Assembly (NCBI RefSeq): GCF_023657595.1
Contig: NZ_CP098323.1
Location: 4,550,001 to 4,614,000 of the forward strand
Source of the DNA: Cytobacillus firmus
GTDB lineage: Bacteria > Bacillota > Bacilli > Bacillales > Cytobacillaceae
Direction of reading: 5' to 3'
Length of the DNA stretch: 64,000 bases
The notes under the pieces are model-generated. The model was not told where the DNA came from. It made no database searches and saw nothing but the letters and a program-made list of their open reading frames with translations. Shown here piece after piece: positions 9,521 through 19,500 of the stretch (its first letter is position 1; every line of letters starts with the position of its first letter). Position numbers and translations under genes: made by a program.

Positions 9521-10195
9521 CTAAAAAGCATCTTTAGAACCGAATAAGACAAGCACGGTTTTTAGTATAATTTTGATATCGAATAATAGCGACCTTTTTC
9601 TAATGTACATCAAATCAAGATCTACCATTTCTTTAAATCCTATATTGCTTCTTCCGCTCACTTGCCAGAGACCTGTACAACCAGGAGCTACCAATAGCCT
9701 TTGTTTGTCATAATCGGAATATTCCTCTACCTCCCTTGGAAGTGGAGGTCTTGGACCCACCAGGCTCATATCGCCTTTTAAGACATTAAATAACTGAGGA
9801 AGCTCGTCGATACTTGTCTTGCGAATAAACTTCCCTATTTTCGTGATTCTTGGATCATCCTTCATTTTGAACATTGCTCCACTCACTTCATTATATTGAA
9901 GAAGCTCCTGAAGCTTTTCTTCAGCATTGGAGACCATTGAGCGGAATTTATACATGTTAAATTGCCTGCCGTTTTTTCCGACTCTTTTCTGCGAGAAAAA
10001 AATGCTTCCTTTTGGATCATCCAATTTGATCAAAGCAGCCACAATTAAAAATAATAAACTCAATAAAATAATTCCAGCTAAAGAGCCCACGATATCAACG
10101 AATCTCTTAGCAGCCAAATATGATAGCCGATTATTAACAGGAACCTTTTGGTTTTGTTGAACGTATAAATATTCTTCCTTTGCTATGTTTGACAT
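9521..10195 (-). CDS. Undecaprenyl-phosphate sugar phosphotransferase (initiating transferase)
   Basis: Bacterial sugar transferase domain (PF02397 type), 224 aa, the short form with one N-terminal membrane anchor at about residues 33-55 (IVGSLAGIILLSLLFLIVAAL). Signature blocks are FFSQKRVGKNGRQFNMYKF, KTSIDELPQLFNVLKGDMS and LVGPRPPLP, and near the end APGCTGLWQVSGRS. It places the first sugar-1-phosphate on undecaprenyl phosphate at the inner membrane face, starting repeat-unit synthesis. Similar to EpsL and CapM/WbaP-type enzymes. Sugar specificity (glucose, galactose or GlcNAc) cannot be told; galU next door makes UDP-glucose a natural donor or precursor. Confidence 0.9.
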   Translation of the reverse strand: MSNIAKEEYLYVQQNQKVPVNNRLSYLAAKRFVDIVGSLAGIILLSLLFLIVAALIKLDDPKGSIFFSQKRVGKNGRQFNMYKFRSMVSNAEEKLQELLQYNEVSGAMFKMKDDPRITKIGKFIRKTSIDELPQLFNVLKGDMSLVGPRPPLPREVEEYSDYDKQRLLVAPGCTGLWQVSGRSNIGFKEMVDLDLMYIRKRSLLFDIKIILKTVLVLFGSKDAF

Positions 10196-10213
10196 ACTGA
10201 CCCTTCCTTCGCT

Positions 10214-11107
10214 TTACAACTTAATAAGATTAGCATCATTTGCTGCGACAACTTCTCTTAAGTAATCCAGCATTTCTATTTTTAAATCCTCATGCTGTAA
10301 AGCGAACTCAATCGTTGTTTTCACAAAGCCGAATTTTTCACCTACGTCATATCGCTTTCCTTCAAAATCATATGCGAACACACGCTGAATCTGGTTTAAA
10401 TGTTGAATAGCATCCGTTAGCTGAACCTCTCCACCAGCTCCTTTTTCCTGCTTATCAAGAAACATAAAGATTTCAGGGGTTAGGACATACCTACCCATAA
10501 TGGCTAAATTGGATGGAGCTGTACCTGATTTTGGCTTTTCTACAAAGTTATTAACCTGATAACGGCGTCCGTTCTGGCTCTCAGGATCGATGACCCCATA
10601 TCTGTGTGTATCTTCATCAGAAACAGTTTGTACACCAATAACAGAAGAATGGGTTTCTTCATATTGATCAATTAACTGTCTTAAGCATGGCGTGTCACTC
10701 TCCACAATATCATCGCCCAGCAGCACAGCAAATGGCTCATCACCAATAAAGTTACGGGCACACCATACTGCATGACCTAATCCCTTAGGTTCTTTTTGTC
10801 TAATGTAATGGATATCTGCCAAATTCGTAGAGTAGCGAACCTTTTCTAATAAGTCGAGCTTCCCCTTTTCAGCCAGATTCTGCTCAAGCTCTGGTGCAAA
10901 ATCAAAATGGTCCTCAATCGCACGCTTCCCTTTACCAGTAACAATAATAATATCCTCAATTCCTGAAGCAACCGCTTCTTCCACTATGTACTGAATTGTT
11001 GGTTTATCCACAATCGGTAGCATTTCCTTTGGCATTGCTTTTGTTGCTGGCAAAAATCTTGTACCGAGACCTGCAGCAGGAATAATAGCCTTACGTACCT
11101 TTTTCAT
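10214..11107 (-). CDS. galU: UTP-glucose-1-phosphate uridylyltransferase
   Basis: Full-length GalU/GtaB family protein (297 aa). The nucleotide-binding signature [20 protein letters not shown] lies at residues 13-32, and VEKPKSG and [10 protein letters not shown] are further family blocks. It makes UDP-glucose from glucose-1-phosphate and UTP. It is the first gene after the structured leader. The start ATG is behind AAAGGGGAAAAG. It is likely a capsule-dedicated copy; the housekeeping gtaB would be elsewhere, which cannot be checked here. Confidence 0.93.
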   Translation of the reverse strand: MKKVRKAIIPAAGLGTRFLPATKAMPKEMLPIVDKPTIQYIVEEAVASGIEDIIIVTGKGKRAIEDHFDFAPELEQNLAEKGKLDLLEKVRYSTNLADIHYIRQKEPKGLGHAVWCARNFIGDEPFAVLLGDDIVESDTPCLRQLIDQYEETHSSVIGVQTVSDEDTHRYGVIDPESQNGRRYQVNNFVEKPKSGTAPSNLAIMGRYVLTPEIFMFLDKQEKGAGGEVQLTDAIQHLNQIQRVFAYDFEGKRYDVGEKFGFVKTTIEFALQHEDLKIEMLDYLREVVAANDANLIKL

Positions 11108-11156
11108 TAATTCTTTTCCCCTTTCTATTATTAAAGCAAAAAACCCAAAATAAATA

Positions 11157-11196
11157 TCTAATGGTAAAACAGGAGGTTTCCTGCGCTAGCATTAGA
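11157..11196 (-). promoter_or_regulatory. Stem-loop in the galU leader
   Basis: TCTAATG at one end pairs with CATTAGA at the other, enclosing an inner CAGGA/TCCTG hairpin, and a T-rich stretch (GGGTTTTTTGC) follows on the minus strand. It could be a weak terminator acted on by the upstream RNA element, or only part of the leader fold. Confidence 0.35.
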
Positions 11197-11244
11197 CATT
11201 TACAAGTTTATATTCTGATATTTCTGTAAGCGAAATAAATTCGT

Positions 11245-11369
11245 GTGGCAGTGTGCCACGGGGCATCTAACCCCCCCTCACACCATACTATCGACGACAC
11301 TGCGTCTAAGGTAAGCCGATCTACCCACAGCATGGCCGAGTGTCTCCATTGGTATCGGATTAGGAGACA
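11245..11369 (-). ncRNA. Structured leader RNA, probable EAR (eps-associated RNA) element
   Basis: The 240-odd bases between the tyrosine phosphatase and galU contain a compact fold read leftwards. Its parts are a 7-bp hairpin TGTCTCC/GGAGACA (11341-11369), a CCATGCT/AGTATGG stem (seven pairs, one G-U) enclosing a GGTA/TACC hairpin (11310-11325), a GGGG/CCCC hairpin and a 6-bp hairpin GTGGCA/TGCCAC (11245-11259). The loop of the first hairpin carries CCGAT, complementary to ATCGG in the loop at 11310-11325, so a pseudoknot can form. EAR elements are about 120 nt, pseudoknotted, and sit early in Bacillales eps/capsule operons (between epsB and epsC in B. subtilis), where they promote readthrough of distal terminators. 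Size, place and pseudoknot all match; I did not compare it with the Rfam model. Confidence 0.7.
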
Positions 11370-11417
11370 TTACCGGTCATTTCTCTGATATTATGATTAT
11401 TCCACTAGTTGAAATAA

Positions 11418-12179
11418 TTAAAAGATTCCAAGAATTTTCTTGCGTTTAATTTTCTCAGGTATTTCTTTGTAGATATTTTGGTTTTGCACTAAGAGCTCCG
11501 CATTCTCAGTAAACATGTAAACCATGTCTACTCCATACTGATTTTCTATTTCATCAAAAGCTTCTGACATTTTAAATGTCCTGTTGTTTATGTTATGTGC
11601 ATCAGATGCAATAAAGTGAGTTAAGTTTGCCTCTATTAATTGATGCGAGAATTTCTTAATGTTTTTCCCAAAATAGCCACATAAGCTGGATGCTGTTACT
11701 TGAGTCAGTGCTCCTTTTTCCACAAATTGATATAGGAGGTCTGACTGCTCCAGTAATTGTTTGTTTCGTTCCGGGTGTACAATAACCGGAATTAAACCTT
11801 GCAGCTGAATATCAAATAGCAGTCTTTCAGCATATCTTGGTACATGATTGGATGGGAATTCAATAAATAGATATTGAGATTCACATAATGGAAGAATCGT
11901 TCCTTTTTCCAGATCCTCTAAAATCTCGCCATAAATTCTTACTTCCTGTCCTGCAAGAATAGTTAAAGGTATGTCCTTCTCTTTTAATCTCGTGTTTAAT
12001 TCGTTCACTGCTGTAACAATCTCTTTTTTTTCATTCTGATAAGAAGAGTTATGGTGAGGGGTAGCGATGATAGAGTTAACGCCCTCTTTGACTGCTTCCT
12101 TTGCCATTTCCAGGCTATCTTCCATCGTTTGTGCCCCGTCATCCACTCCAGGCAAAATATGACAATGGATATCTATCAT
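11418..12179 (-). CDS. Tyrosine-protein phosphatase, PHP family (CpsB/CapC/YwqE type)
   Basis: Manganese-dependent PHP phosphatase, 253 aa. The metal ligands start at once (MIDIHCHILPGVDDGA, His5 and His7), with ATPHH near residue 40, IVHPERN about residue 138 and ASDAHN about residue 194. It removes phosphate from the Tyr cluster of the cognate kinase and so controls polymer synthesis. The Wzz-kinase-phosphatase trio is the normal Firmicute module. It precedes the EAR-like leader. Confidence 0.93.
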   Translation of the reverse strand: MIDIHCHILPGVDDGAQTMEDSLEMAKEAVKEGVNSIIATPHHNSSYQNEKKEIVTAVNELNTRLKEKDIPLTILAGQEVRIYGEILEDLEKGTILPLCESQYLFIEFPSNHVPRYAERLLFDIQLQGLIPVIVHPERNKQLLEQSDLLYQFVEKGALTQVTASSLCGYFGKNIKKFSHQLIEANLTHFIASDAHNINNRTFKMSEAFDEIENQYGVDMVYMFTENAELLVQNQNIYKEIPEKIKRKKILGIF

Positions 12180-12264
12180 ACCTCTATCCCTCCCGTTTTT
12201 TAGTTCTTTTGTAATGGTAACATGTTGCTTTAATACCGTAAAGAGTAAAAAAAGTCGAAATTTG

Positions 12265-12978
12265 TCAGTTCGCTCCGTAATAATAATAATGTTGATTTTC
12301 CTTCATTTTCTTATTATTTAAAACGACTCCTAATAGTTTTCCTTGAGCACCGGTTAATAACTCTTTCGTTTTGATTAACTGATCTTTTTCTGCTTTTCCA
12401 CTGCCTGCAACAATGATTGTTCCCTGGCATTTGTTTGATAATATTTGTGCATCTGTTACAGCTAATACAGGCGGTGTATCGAATAGGATAATATCAAACT
12501 CTTCCAAAGCAGCCTTCATAAAATAATCCATCGCTCTTGATCCCAATAATTCTGATGGATTAGGAGGAATGGGACCGCTTGGAAGTATGAATAAATTCTT
12601 CACATCAATCGCTTTAACAGATTCCATAAGCGGAAGCTGGCTTGTTAGTACACTGGTTAATCCTGATGTATTCAATATATTAAAGGTATAGTGAACGGTA
12701 GGCTTTCTTAAATCCGCATCAACAAGCAGCACTTTTTTTCCTTGCTGCGCAAATACCACAGCCAGGTTAGCGGTTGTTGTGGATTTTCCTTCTCCAGGGC
12801 CTGAAGAAGTCACCATAATAGTTCGAATTTCTTCATCTATAGAGGAGAATTGTATATTTGTTCTGATTGTTCGGTATTGCTCTGATACAGGTGATTTTGG
12901 ATCGTTCTTTGTGATGAGCTTGCGTTTATGTTCCATCGCCATCTTTTTCACTGCTTTTTTAAGAGCCAATCGTCTCAC
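12265..12978 (-). CDS. Bacterial tyrosine kinase (CpsD/CapB/YwqD/EpsB type)
   Basis: BY-kinase, 237 aa. Walker A GPGEGKST at residues 60-67, Walker A' VLLVDADLRKP from about residue 84 and Walker B IILFDTPP. The C-terminal tail has four consecutive tyrosines at 231-234, the autophosphorylation cluster. It is cytoplasmic and needs the separate membrane modulator upstream for activation. It overlaps that modulator gene by 20 bp. Confidence 0.93.
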   Translation of the reverse strand: MRRLALKKAVKKMAMEHKRKLITKNDPKSPVSEQYRTIRTNIQFSSIDEEIRTIMVTSSGPGEGKSTTTANLAVVFAQQGKKVLLVDADLRKPTVHYTFNILNTSGLTSVLTSQLPLMESVKAIDVKNLFILPSGPIPPNPSELLGSRAMDYFMKAALEEFDIILFDTPPVLAVTDAQILSNKCQGTIIVAGSGKAEKDQLIKTKELLTGAQGKLLGVVLNNKKMKENQHYYYYGAN

Positions 12979-13699
12979 CCCTTAATCTTGAGCTTCTTTC
13001 GGAACGGCTTGGGCTTTCATTTGTTTCTTCAATCGTTGCAATAACGCCAAGCACAGGAAGACCTACTGCTTTTTCGATATCCTGTTCATCCTTAATGGTG
13101 TTATCTAAGTATTCTAATAGAAAGGCAATTCCGACACCTGCCATTAAACCTACCACCATTGCGATTGCAATATTAAGAAGAGGCTGTGGCTTAACTGGTG
13201 ATGGGTTCTCTCCTAATTCTGCTTTAGCAAGAATTGTTACATTGTTTACGTTCATAATATTAACGATTTCTTTTTGGAAAACTTCCGCTGTTTTATTGGC
13301 TATATCCGCAGCCACCTGCGGGTCTTCATCCTGCACTGAGATTGTGACAACCTGTGAATTTTGCTCACTTTGAACGGTTATTTTTTCATTCAGTGCACCT
13401 GTAGTGATATCAAGGTTCAGTTCCTTTTTCACTAATTCAAGAATCGCTGCACTTTTAATAATGACGTTATAGGTGTTAATTAGCTGCAGGTTGGTTTGGA
13501 CTTCACCGGCCGTATATACCCCTTGCTCATCCTTCGCCTGGTTTACAAGAATTTGGGTTGAAGATTGATATATCGGTGTTAATACGAAATAACTGACTAT
13601 CCCGCTGATCATGACTGCGACAATGGTTATAGCTATAATAAGAGAGAATCTCTTTTTCAATGTCTGGAATAGTTCTTTAAGACTAATTGTTTCCTCCAT
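12959..13699 (-). CDS. Wzz/YveK-type chain-length and kinase modulator
   Basis: Membrane modulator of the tyrosine kinase, 246 aa. It has a cytoplasmic N-terminus (LKELFQTLKKRFSLI), a first membrane helix at about residues 18-40, an extracytoplasmic Wzz domain, a PxxP-type stretch (NPSPVKPQPLLNIAIA), a second helix near 172-195 and a short cytoplasmic tail that should contact the kinase. It helps set polymer length and export. First gene of the operon, with AGGAGGATATC before the ATG. Confidence 0.9.
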   Translation of the reverse strand: MEETISLKELFQTLKKRFSLIIAITIVAVMISGIVSYFVLTPIYQSSTQILVNQAKDEQGVYTAGEVQTNLQLINTYNVIIKSAAILELVKKELNLDITTGALNEKITVQSEQNSQVVTISVQDEDPQVAADIANKTAEVFQKEIVNIMNVNNVTILAKAELGENPSPVKPQPLLNIAIAMVVGLMAGVGIAFLLEYLDNTIKDEQDIEKAVGLPVLGVIATIEETNESPSRSERSSRLRGETIGS

Positions 13700-13734
13700 G
13701 ATATCCTCCTAGTAAAATGTTTAAAACAAAAGGT

Positions 13735-13745
13735 ATTATATCATA
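13735..13745 (-). promoter_or_regulatory. Extended -10 promoter of the polysaccharide operon
   Basis: On the minus strand the sequence reads TATGATATAAT, i.e. TRTG-N-TATAAT, an extended -10 for sigma-A. No convincing -35 lies 17 bp upstream, as extended -10 promoters allow. It is about 36 bp from the first start codon. Confidence 0.6.
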
Positions 13746-13897
13746 TAATATTGCTAAATTTGTGTTTTTTTGTCATAATTTTAATGAAAATGTAATGAAC
13801 CAGTAATCCTCTTCCTATTTAACTATAAAATGTAAGAATTTGATAGATACTATTTTCATTTGGTAATTATTACATACATTATTTATTGGAGGCTGTT

Positions 13898-14710
13898 ATG
13901 AAGCATTTATTGATTATTATTCTTGCAATCTGCTGTGGAGTAGTTCTTTTTTTAGGAAATGCCCATTGGAATGAAAGAACCGGGCTTTCCAAACAGGAGC
14001 CCGCACAGGAAAGTAAAGATCTAGACCCTGTTACAAAGACACCTGAAGCTGAAGCTCCGTCGAGTACTACAAAAATCACTTTAGAAGAGTTCGAGATTCT
14101 ATCCAAAAATTGGCCTGAAGCAGCAAAAAAGCAACTTGAATTGTCTCTGCCAAAAGAAGAGCCTTTCAAAATTGTCCTTGCTGGTTCGGAGGCCCTTGGA
14201 AATGAAACGAATGGCTGGGCCCAATTAACAAAGGCAGAGCTTGAGAAAGCATATGGCGCTGATTCTTTAGAGATAGTGATCCAAACTTATAATGGAACCT
14301 CCATGGATTTCTCTGCTGAGAATAAAGCTAAGGAACTGGCAGCTTTAAAGCCCGATCTGATTCTTTTAGAGCCATTGACTCTAAATGATAATGGCGAGGT
14401 CCGTATTGAGGATTCTCATACCCATATAACTAATTGGATTGAAACAGTTAAAACTGAAAACCCGGAAGCGGTATTTATTATTCAGCCTCCACATCCCATC
14501 TATCAGGCAAGTTATTATCCTGTTCAGGTGGAAGAGTTAAAAAAGTATGCAGAAACAAACGAAATTCCTTATCTTGATCACTGGGCAGCATGGCCTGATC
14601 CCCAGGGTGAAGAAATTCTGGATTACTTATCCCAGGAAGGTGATGTGCCTAACGAACAGGGCCACCTTCTTTGGAGCCAGTTTGTAAACGAGTATTTTAT
14701 CAGCAAGTAA
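13898..14710 (+). CDS. SGNH/GDSL-type hydrolase, membrane-anchored or secreted
   Basis: About 270 aa. A hydrophobic N-terminus (residues 2-21) is followed by a Pro/Glu/Lys-rich linker. The SGNH-like core starts at FKIVLAGSEALGNETNGW, where the Ser of GSEAL would be the nucleophile. TYNGTSM, ILLEPLTLND and a C-terminal NEQGHLLW, which gives the His, follow. Such proteins beside capsule genes are thought to act as acyl-esterases or acyltransferases on exopolysaccharide; the substrate is unknown here. I use the ATG at 13898 behind GGAGG, not the in-frame TTG four codons earlier. It is transcribed divergently from the capsule operon and ends in a terminator. Confidence 0.7.
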   Translation: MKHLLIIILAICCGVVLFLGNAHWNERTGLSKQEPAQESKDLDPVTKTPEAEAPSSTTKITLEEFEILSKNWPEAAKKQLELSLPKEEPFKIVLAGSEALGNETNGWAQLTKAELEKAYGADSLEIVIQTYNGTSMDFSAENKAKELAALKPDLILLEPLTLNDNGEVRIEDSHTHITNWIETVKTENPEAVFIIQPPHPIYQASYYPVQVEELKKYAETNEIPYLDHWAAWPDPQGEEILDYLSQEGDVPNEQGHLLWSQFVNEYFISK

Positions 14711-14715
14711 ATTAA

Positions 14716-14745
14716 ACCACCATTGAATCTTCAATGGTGGTTTTT
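14716..14745. terminator. Bidirectional terminator
   Basis: ACCACCATTGAA / TTCAATGGTGGT, a perfect 12-bp stem with a 2-base spacer followed by TTTTT; A-rich on the other side. It separates the hydrolase from the convergent CWB2-M23 gene. Confidence 0.9.
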
Positions 14746-14749
14746 CATT

Positions 14750-16171
14750 TTATGGAAAGCACGAAGCAGGCGTTGATGAATTCGGCAGCAGCTTAATCGG
14801 ATCAACTGCATTGGATTTCGACCCATTCCACAACCCCAAATGTGTTTCAAAATGAAGATGCTGGCCGGTTACCTGGCCGGTACTGCCCATCCAGCCGATC
14901 TGCTGGCCGGTTTTGACAATCTGGCCCTTCTTAACTGATATGCTCCTTAAGTGAGCATAAAGCGTCTCCTGTGTGTCTCCTCTGTGTCTGATCATGATGG
15001 TATTGCCATACCCGCTCATTGTCCCTGCATAGCTTACGGTTCCATCGTATGCTGCTTTTACAGGCACATCTCCTTTTTTGGCAATATCGATTCCATAATG
15101 AAAGCTTCCCCAGCGGGATCCAAATCCTGATGTTAGAGTTCCGTCTGCCGGCCAGTTAAAAGGCGGGCATGAATTACCGGCTAATAGTCCATAGCCCGTT
15201 AACACCTTATCTGTTACAGCACCTGTTCCTCCAAGTACGTATACCTTTGGATCGATTTGATTTACATAATCAAAGACCGGGTCCTGGACACTTGTTGGAT
15301 GGACGAGCACAATATTTGTATTTAATTTCTTTGCCAATCCGGAAGAAGCCACTGCATCTGGATATTCAGGGTAAGTTTGATTGGTGGACGTGCCTCTGAC
15401 AAAGATGACATTGTTAGTATTATTATTTAAGCTTGCTGCCTCCACGCTTGTACTGTAGCGGTTTTCACCTGACACCCTTTGTACTTTAATGCCTTTTGCT
15501 GCAAGTGATTTTTTTAAGTTCTCACTGACCACCCCTGTTCCGCCAAAAATGATTACTTCTTTGACCGCAGGAGGGAGGGCTTTTGGCAGTGAGTCTCTTT
15601 TTACAAGATAGATAGGAATTTTGTTAATAGCTGAATAGCTGGACGCAGGCAATGCATCGACAATGGTATCCCCGTTTACGAGAATGGCTTTCGCTGATGA
15701 AGACCCTGTTATGGAATTGATGGCAGCTGCCGTATCATAGCGGGTGCTTCCTTTTACCCTTTGAGTGGCAATTCCTTTGTTTCTGATTGCATTTTCCACC
15801 CCTGCGCTAATTGCACCTGTTCCTCCGAGTATGTAAACTTTTGCAGCTTTTAAGCGTGCCAGTTCATTCATAGTGGCAGCGTCGATTGTGTTCGGATAGG
15901 TTAATAGAATCGGAGCATCCTTTACTCCTACTAGGCTTGCGGCCGCGAGTGCATCAGCCGGATTATCAGCCCTTGCCAGGATAACCGCTCTTTCCTGTGA
16001 AACCAGCCCCTTCGGCCATCCTCTTTGTGATATTTTAATAGCTGTATGTATTCGGTTATCTCCCGAAATTCTTTCCAGGTTTGAGTTTGCCTTTGCCTCC
16101 GGCATATCTATATTCCATATAATTACAAGCACCGACAACAACAGGATTAAACATTGATTGATCCTTTTCAT
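14750..16171 (-). CDS. CWB2-anchored M23 (LytM-type) peptidase
   Basis: 473 aa. A signal peptide at about 1-28 is followed by three CWB2 repeats (about 33-135, 136-230 and 231-330), each with an R-SG-RY/NR start, an ILLT-like strand and a GGTGAxS turn. Residues 340-455 form an M23 metallopeptidase: His358 and Asp362 of HxxxD, His407 in YAHL, and HLH at 438-440. It should cut peptidoglycan cross-bridges while held non-covalently on wall polymers by the CWB2 repeats. Cysteines at 335 and 471 flank the catalytic domain and could form a disulphide. Known CWB2 amidases and peptidases (for example B. subtilis LytB/LytC) have the same modular logic. A 14-base motif shared with other CWB2 genes lies upstream at 16238. 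Confidence 0.9.
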   Translation of the reverse strand: MKRINQCLILLLSVLVIIWNIDMPEAKANSNLERISGDNRIHTAIKISQRGWPKGLVSQERAVILARADNPADALAAASLVGVKDAPILLTYPNTIDAATMNELARLKAAKVYILGGTGAISAGVENAIRNKGIATQRVKGSTRYDTAAAINSITGSSSAKAILVNGDTIVDALPASSYSAINKIPIYLVKRDSLPKALPPAVKEVIIFGGTGVVSENLKKSLAAKGIKVQRVSGENRYSTSVEAASLNNNTNNVIFVRGTSTNQTYPEYPDAVASSGLAKKLNTNIVLVHPTSVQDPVFDYVNQIDPKVYVLGGTGAVTDKVLTGYGLLAGNSCPPFNWPADGTLTSGFGSRWGSFHYGIDIAKKGDVPVKAAYDGTVSYAGTMSGYGNTIMIRHRGDTQETLYAHLRSISVKKGQIVKTGQQIGWMGSTGQVTGQHLHFETHLGLWNGSKSNAVDPIKLLPNSSTPASCFP

Positions 16172-16237
16172 TCTTTCCCCCTATGTGACATTTATCTGTA
16201 TTTTTAGACATATTAATCATAGCATTTCTTCTTATAT

Positions 16238-16251
16238 CTAAAAATAGTAAA
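16238..16251 (-). promoter_or_regulatory. Shared upstream motif, copy 1
   Basis: TTTACTATTTTTAG on the gene strand, about 67 bp before the start codon and directly followed by ATATAAG, a possible -10. It is identical to the copy upstream of the YfkN-like gene. Confidence 0.45.
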
Positions 16252-16285
16252 TTCTTGAAAAAGGGGAAACAAAGGATTCAATACA

Positions 16286-16507
16286 TTAATTTTTGCTGTC
16301 GTCGGATCTCTCCTTTATGATTGTTTTCAGTTTCTTCTCCAACTTTGTATTTTCCATTTTCAGTTTTGTGTTTTCTATTCTTAGCCCGCTCACTTCTTTT
16401 TGAAGCTTGGCTAATTCCTTTTCATGCTTTTCAGCCTCTTCCTTACTGCTGCAGCCGCTTGCTAATAGGATCAATAATATGAATGAGAGCTTCATAACTT
16501 TTTTCAT
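16286..16507 (-). CDS. Small coiled-coil lipoprotein, 73 aa
   Basis: A basic start and hydrophobic stretch end in a lipobox LASGC (Cys19), so the mature protein should be lipid-anchored outside the membrane. The remaining 54 residues are charged, with heptad-like LxxxN/ExxLxxE spacing (LRIENTKLKMENTKLEKKL), i.e. a short coiled coil. Function unknown; it resembles in form the small lipoproteins that act as spacers or oligomerisation partners. It follows the LRR protein gene after a terminator. Confidence 0.7.
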   Translation of the reverse strand: MKKVMKLSFILLILLASGCSSKEEAEKHEKELAKLQKEVSGLRIENTKLKMENTKLEKKLKTIIKERSDDSKN

Positions 16508-16541
16508 GATAAGTTATTTCCTTTCTATTATACTGACATAA

Positions 16542-16568
16542 CAAAATCCCCCCATATAAGGAGGGATC
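16542..16568 (-). terminator. Terminator of the LRR surface-protein gene
   Basis: On the minus strand ATCCCTCC / GGGGGGAT (8 pairs, one G-U) is followed by TTTTGTT, just after the stop at 16578. Confidence 0.75.
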
Positions 16569-16577
16569 CTGTTACTT

Positions 16578-19500
16578 TTATACAAGCTTCTTTCTTCTGC
16601 TGTGCCATAGCATGAGCATGGACCCAGCGAATAACAAAGTCAATCCCAGCGCCAGCATGTTGTACATATTCGTCGCTGTATTTGGAAGCTTCTTGCCTGA
16701 TTTAGTGTTTTTTACAGCCTGCTTGGCTGGCTTGTTATCTTTCACATTTTGATCTTTTGCCGGTAAACCCGGTTTTCCTTTATCTTTATCCGGTGTTCCG
16801 CCTTTGCCTGGATTTTTACCAGGAACAGTGCCGCCATCATCTTTCCCGGCTTCTTCCGTGCTAATTAGCAGCGAATCAGACGCAACAACTTCTCCTTCCA
16901 AAATAGCTTCAATGCTAATTTCGTATTCAGTGGCTTCTTCTAAGCCGGTGAATTCATGGAAAGATTCTTCAGGACCCAGGGTTGCCGCCAATTCTCCATC
17001 CAGATAGAGGGAATATTCATCAATCTCTGCGCCTGCATATTCCCAATAAGCTTCAATCGTGTTTTCTGCTGCTGTGACATCCACGAACTTTACAGCACTG
17101 TCACTTTCTGTCTGAACGTCGGTGGAGGTATAAGAAACAACAGATTCTTCTGTATTGACCGCTTCCAGGGCTAAGGTATAGGATGTTCTCGGCATTAATT
17201 CTTCGAAGGTATAATCGTTTGTTTCTGCGTCAATAAACTCCAGGTACTCGCCATCCAAATAGACATTATAGCCGCTTAACTCTTCGTCCCCTGTATATTC
17301 CCAAGAGGCTTCAATTGAGCTATCTGTTGTACTGACATCTATGAAATTTAAATCTTCGCTCAGGGTCCATACAAAAGCAAAGCCGTAATCTATAATTTCT
17401 TCTCCAGACCATGCTTCTACCATGATTTCATATTCTTTTCCAGGTTCCAATCCTTCAAAGGTATAGAAAGGGTCAGATGGATCTGCGCTTCCTATTAGCT
17501 CACCATTCAGATACAGCTGATATTCCTCAATCTCCTCTTCCCCTTCATAAATCCAGGAAACATCAATGGTGCTGCTTGTTGAGTTAATTGAGTCAAAGTA
17601 AAGCATTCCTTCCTCAATGTTTTCGTATTCAACAAAGACTCCCTTTGCCAGCAGCTGCTCAATGATCTTCATTGCTTCGGAGCCATCAGCCAGATCCAGT
17701 CCCTCATTGTTAAATAAAGTTACATATTCCAGCCTTTCAAGCTCAAGAAGAACTCCAATATCACTTATTTGATTATCGTTTGCCATAAGCATGGATAAGT
17801 TTTTCAAGTTCTTCAGCGGTGAGATATCGCTGAGATTGTTTCCAGCAACTGCAAGGCCCTCTAATTGGGTCAGATCTGCCGCCCACTTAAGGTTTTGCAT
17901 ATCTGTATAAGAAGCATCCAAAAATAACAGCTTCATTTTGGACAGTGCTGAAAAGTCGGAAACCGGATTGCTTTCAATGGTCAGCATCATCAGGTTTGAC
18001 AGTCCTTCAAGACCCTTCAGAGATGTTATGTTATTGCTGCTCAGTTCCAATATTTCAAGGTTTTTTAGCCCGGACAGGTCCGGAATGGTTCCGATGCCGT
18101 TATTCGAGAGTGTCAAATACATTAAACCGGATAGGTTATTTAAGCTGGAAAAGTCTTTAATCCCTGTATTAGAAAGAAACAATGCAAACAGATTAGATAA
18201 TCCTTTAAGCGGTTTAAGGTCTGTAATCGGATTTCCATCCAAATCCAGACTCATTAAATGTGTTAACCCGCCTAATGGGGATAGGTCTTTGATGTTATTA
18301 TCCCAAAGAGACAGGTCCTCCAGGTTGACCGCTTTTTCCAAGCCGGATAGGTCTGTGATTCCAGCTGATGATAAGTCAATCGATACCAGCGAGAGCATGT
18401 CACTTTCCTGAATATCCCGATCGAGTCCAAGCCTTTCCTTCAATGCCTTTTCCATTTTCTTATCCGGAAAATGAATAATTTCTCCAGTTGGCAGTGAAGC
18501 TGTACTTACCGTTAACGCTGCCTTTCCGATTAATTTTCCTTCCTGATAAGCTTTTACTTTAAAGCTATATTCTGTCTCCGGCTTCAGGCCAGTGAAAATC
18601 TCTGAATTTGTTTCACTTGAGATTTCTTTTTCAACCCCATCAACAGAAAGCACGTATTGATCCGGGTAGGAGTAATCATCCTCTTCCTCTGTCCAATAGT
18701 CCCAGGAGATTCCGATTTTTGATTCATTCACAAAATCAGTATAGATCTCCATATTCACATTCTCGTCAAAGTCGTAGTTTACTTCTACACCTTTTGATTG
18801 AAGATATTCAAGTGCCTCTATAGATGGCGCATGGTCCTCAATCTGAAGATTTCCATAAAGATAAACCGTTTGAAGGCTTGGAAGTTCTTTTAAGAAAATG
18901 AAATCTTCAAATTCTGTGTAGGATACATCCAGATTGGCTAAGTTCTTCAGATTCACAATAGCGGAAGAATCTGAAAAAGGGTTATCGCCAATATCCAGGA
19001 TGACAAGCTTTGTTAGATTCTTAAGAGGAGTTAAATCCTCTACTCTGTTATCATAAATAACCAGATGGTCCAAATTCATGGCATGCTCCAAACCATCAAG
19101 TGTTTCAATTTCCATGCCCGGAGCAAAGAGAGCCGTTAATCTTTCCATGTCACTCGTGTAAAGTTCTCGATCAAGGCCAAGCTCTTCCTTGATGGCTGCT
19201 TCGAGATTAGGATCTGTTATTGAAACCTTTTCTCCTAGTGGCGCCGCTAAAGTATTAAAGGTATATTCTTTTTCTGCCAATACACTTCCAGTGCTTAAGG
19301 CGCTTACTTTAATATTGTAGGAGGTTGATGGCTTCAGGCCTGTTAAATGGTATTCATATATGTCACCATTCAGTGTGGCATTGATTTCTCCGTTAACAGT
19401 TAAAGTATATTTGTCGATCTTGCCTTTCCCATACATACCCCACGAAACTTGGGCAGAGGACTCGGTAATCCGATAAACATCTAAAAGAAACGATTTACTG

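Noticed and set aside
17938-18411. Open frame of 157 codons on the plus strand inside the LRR gene
   Set aside because: Antisense shadow of the repetitive LRR codons; no ribosome binding site and the minus-strand protein is certain.
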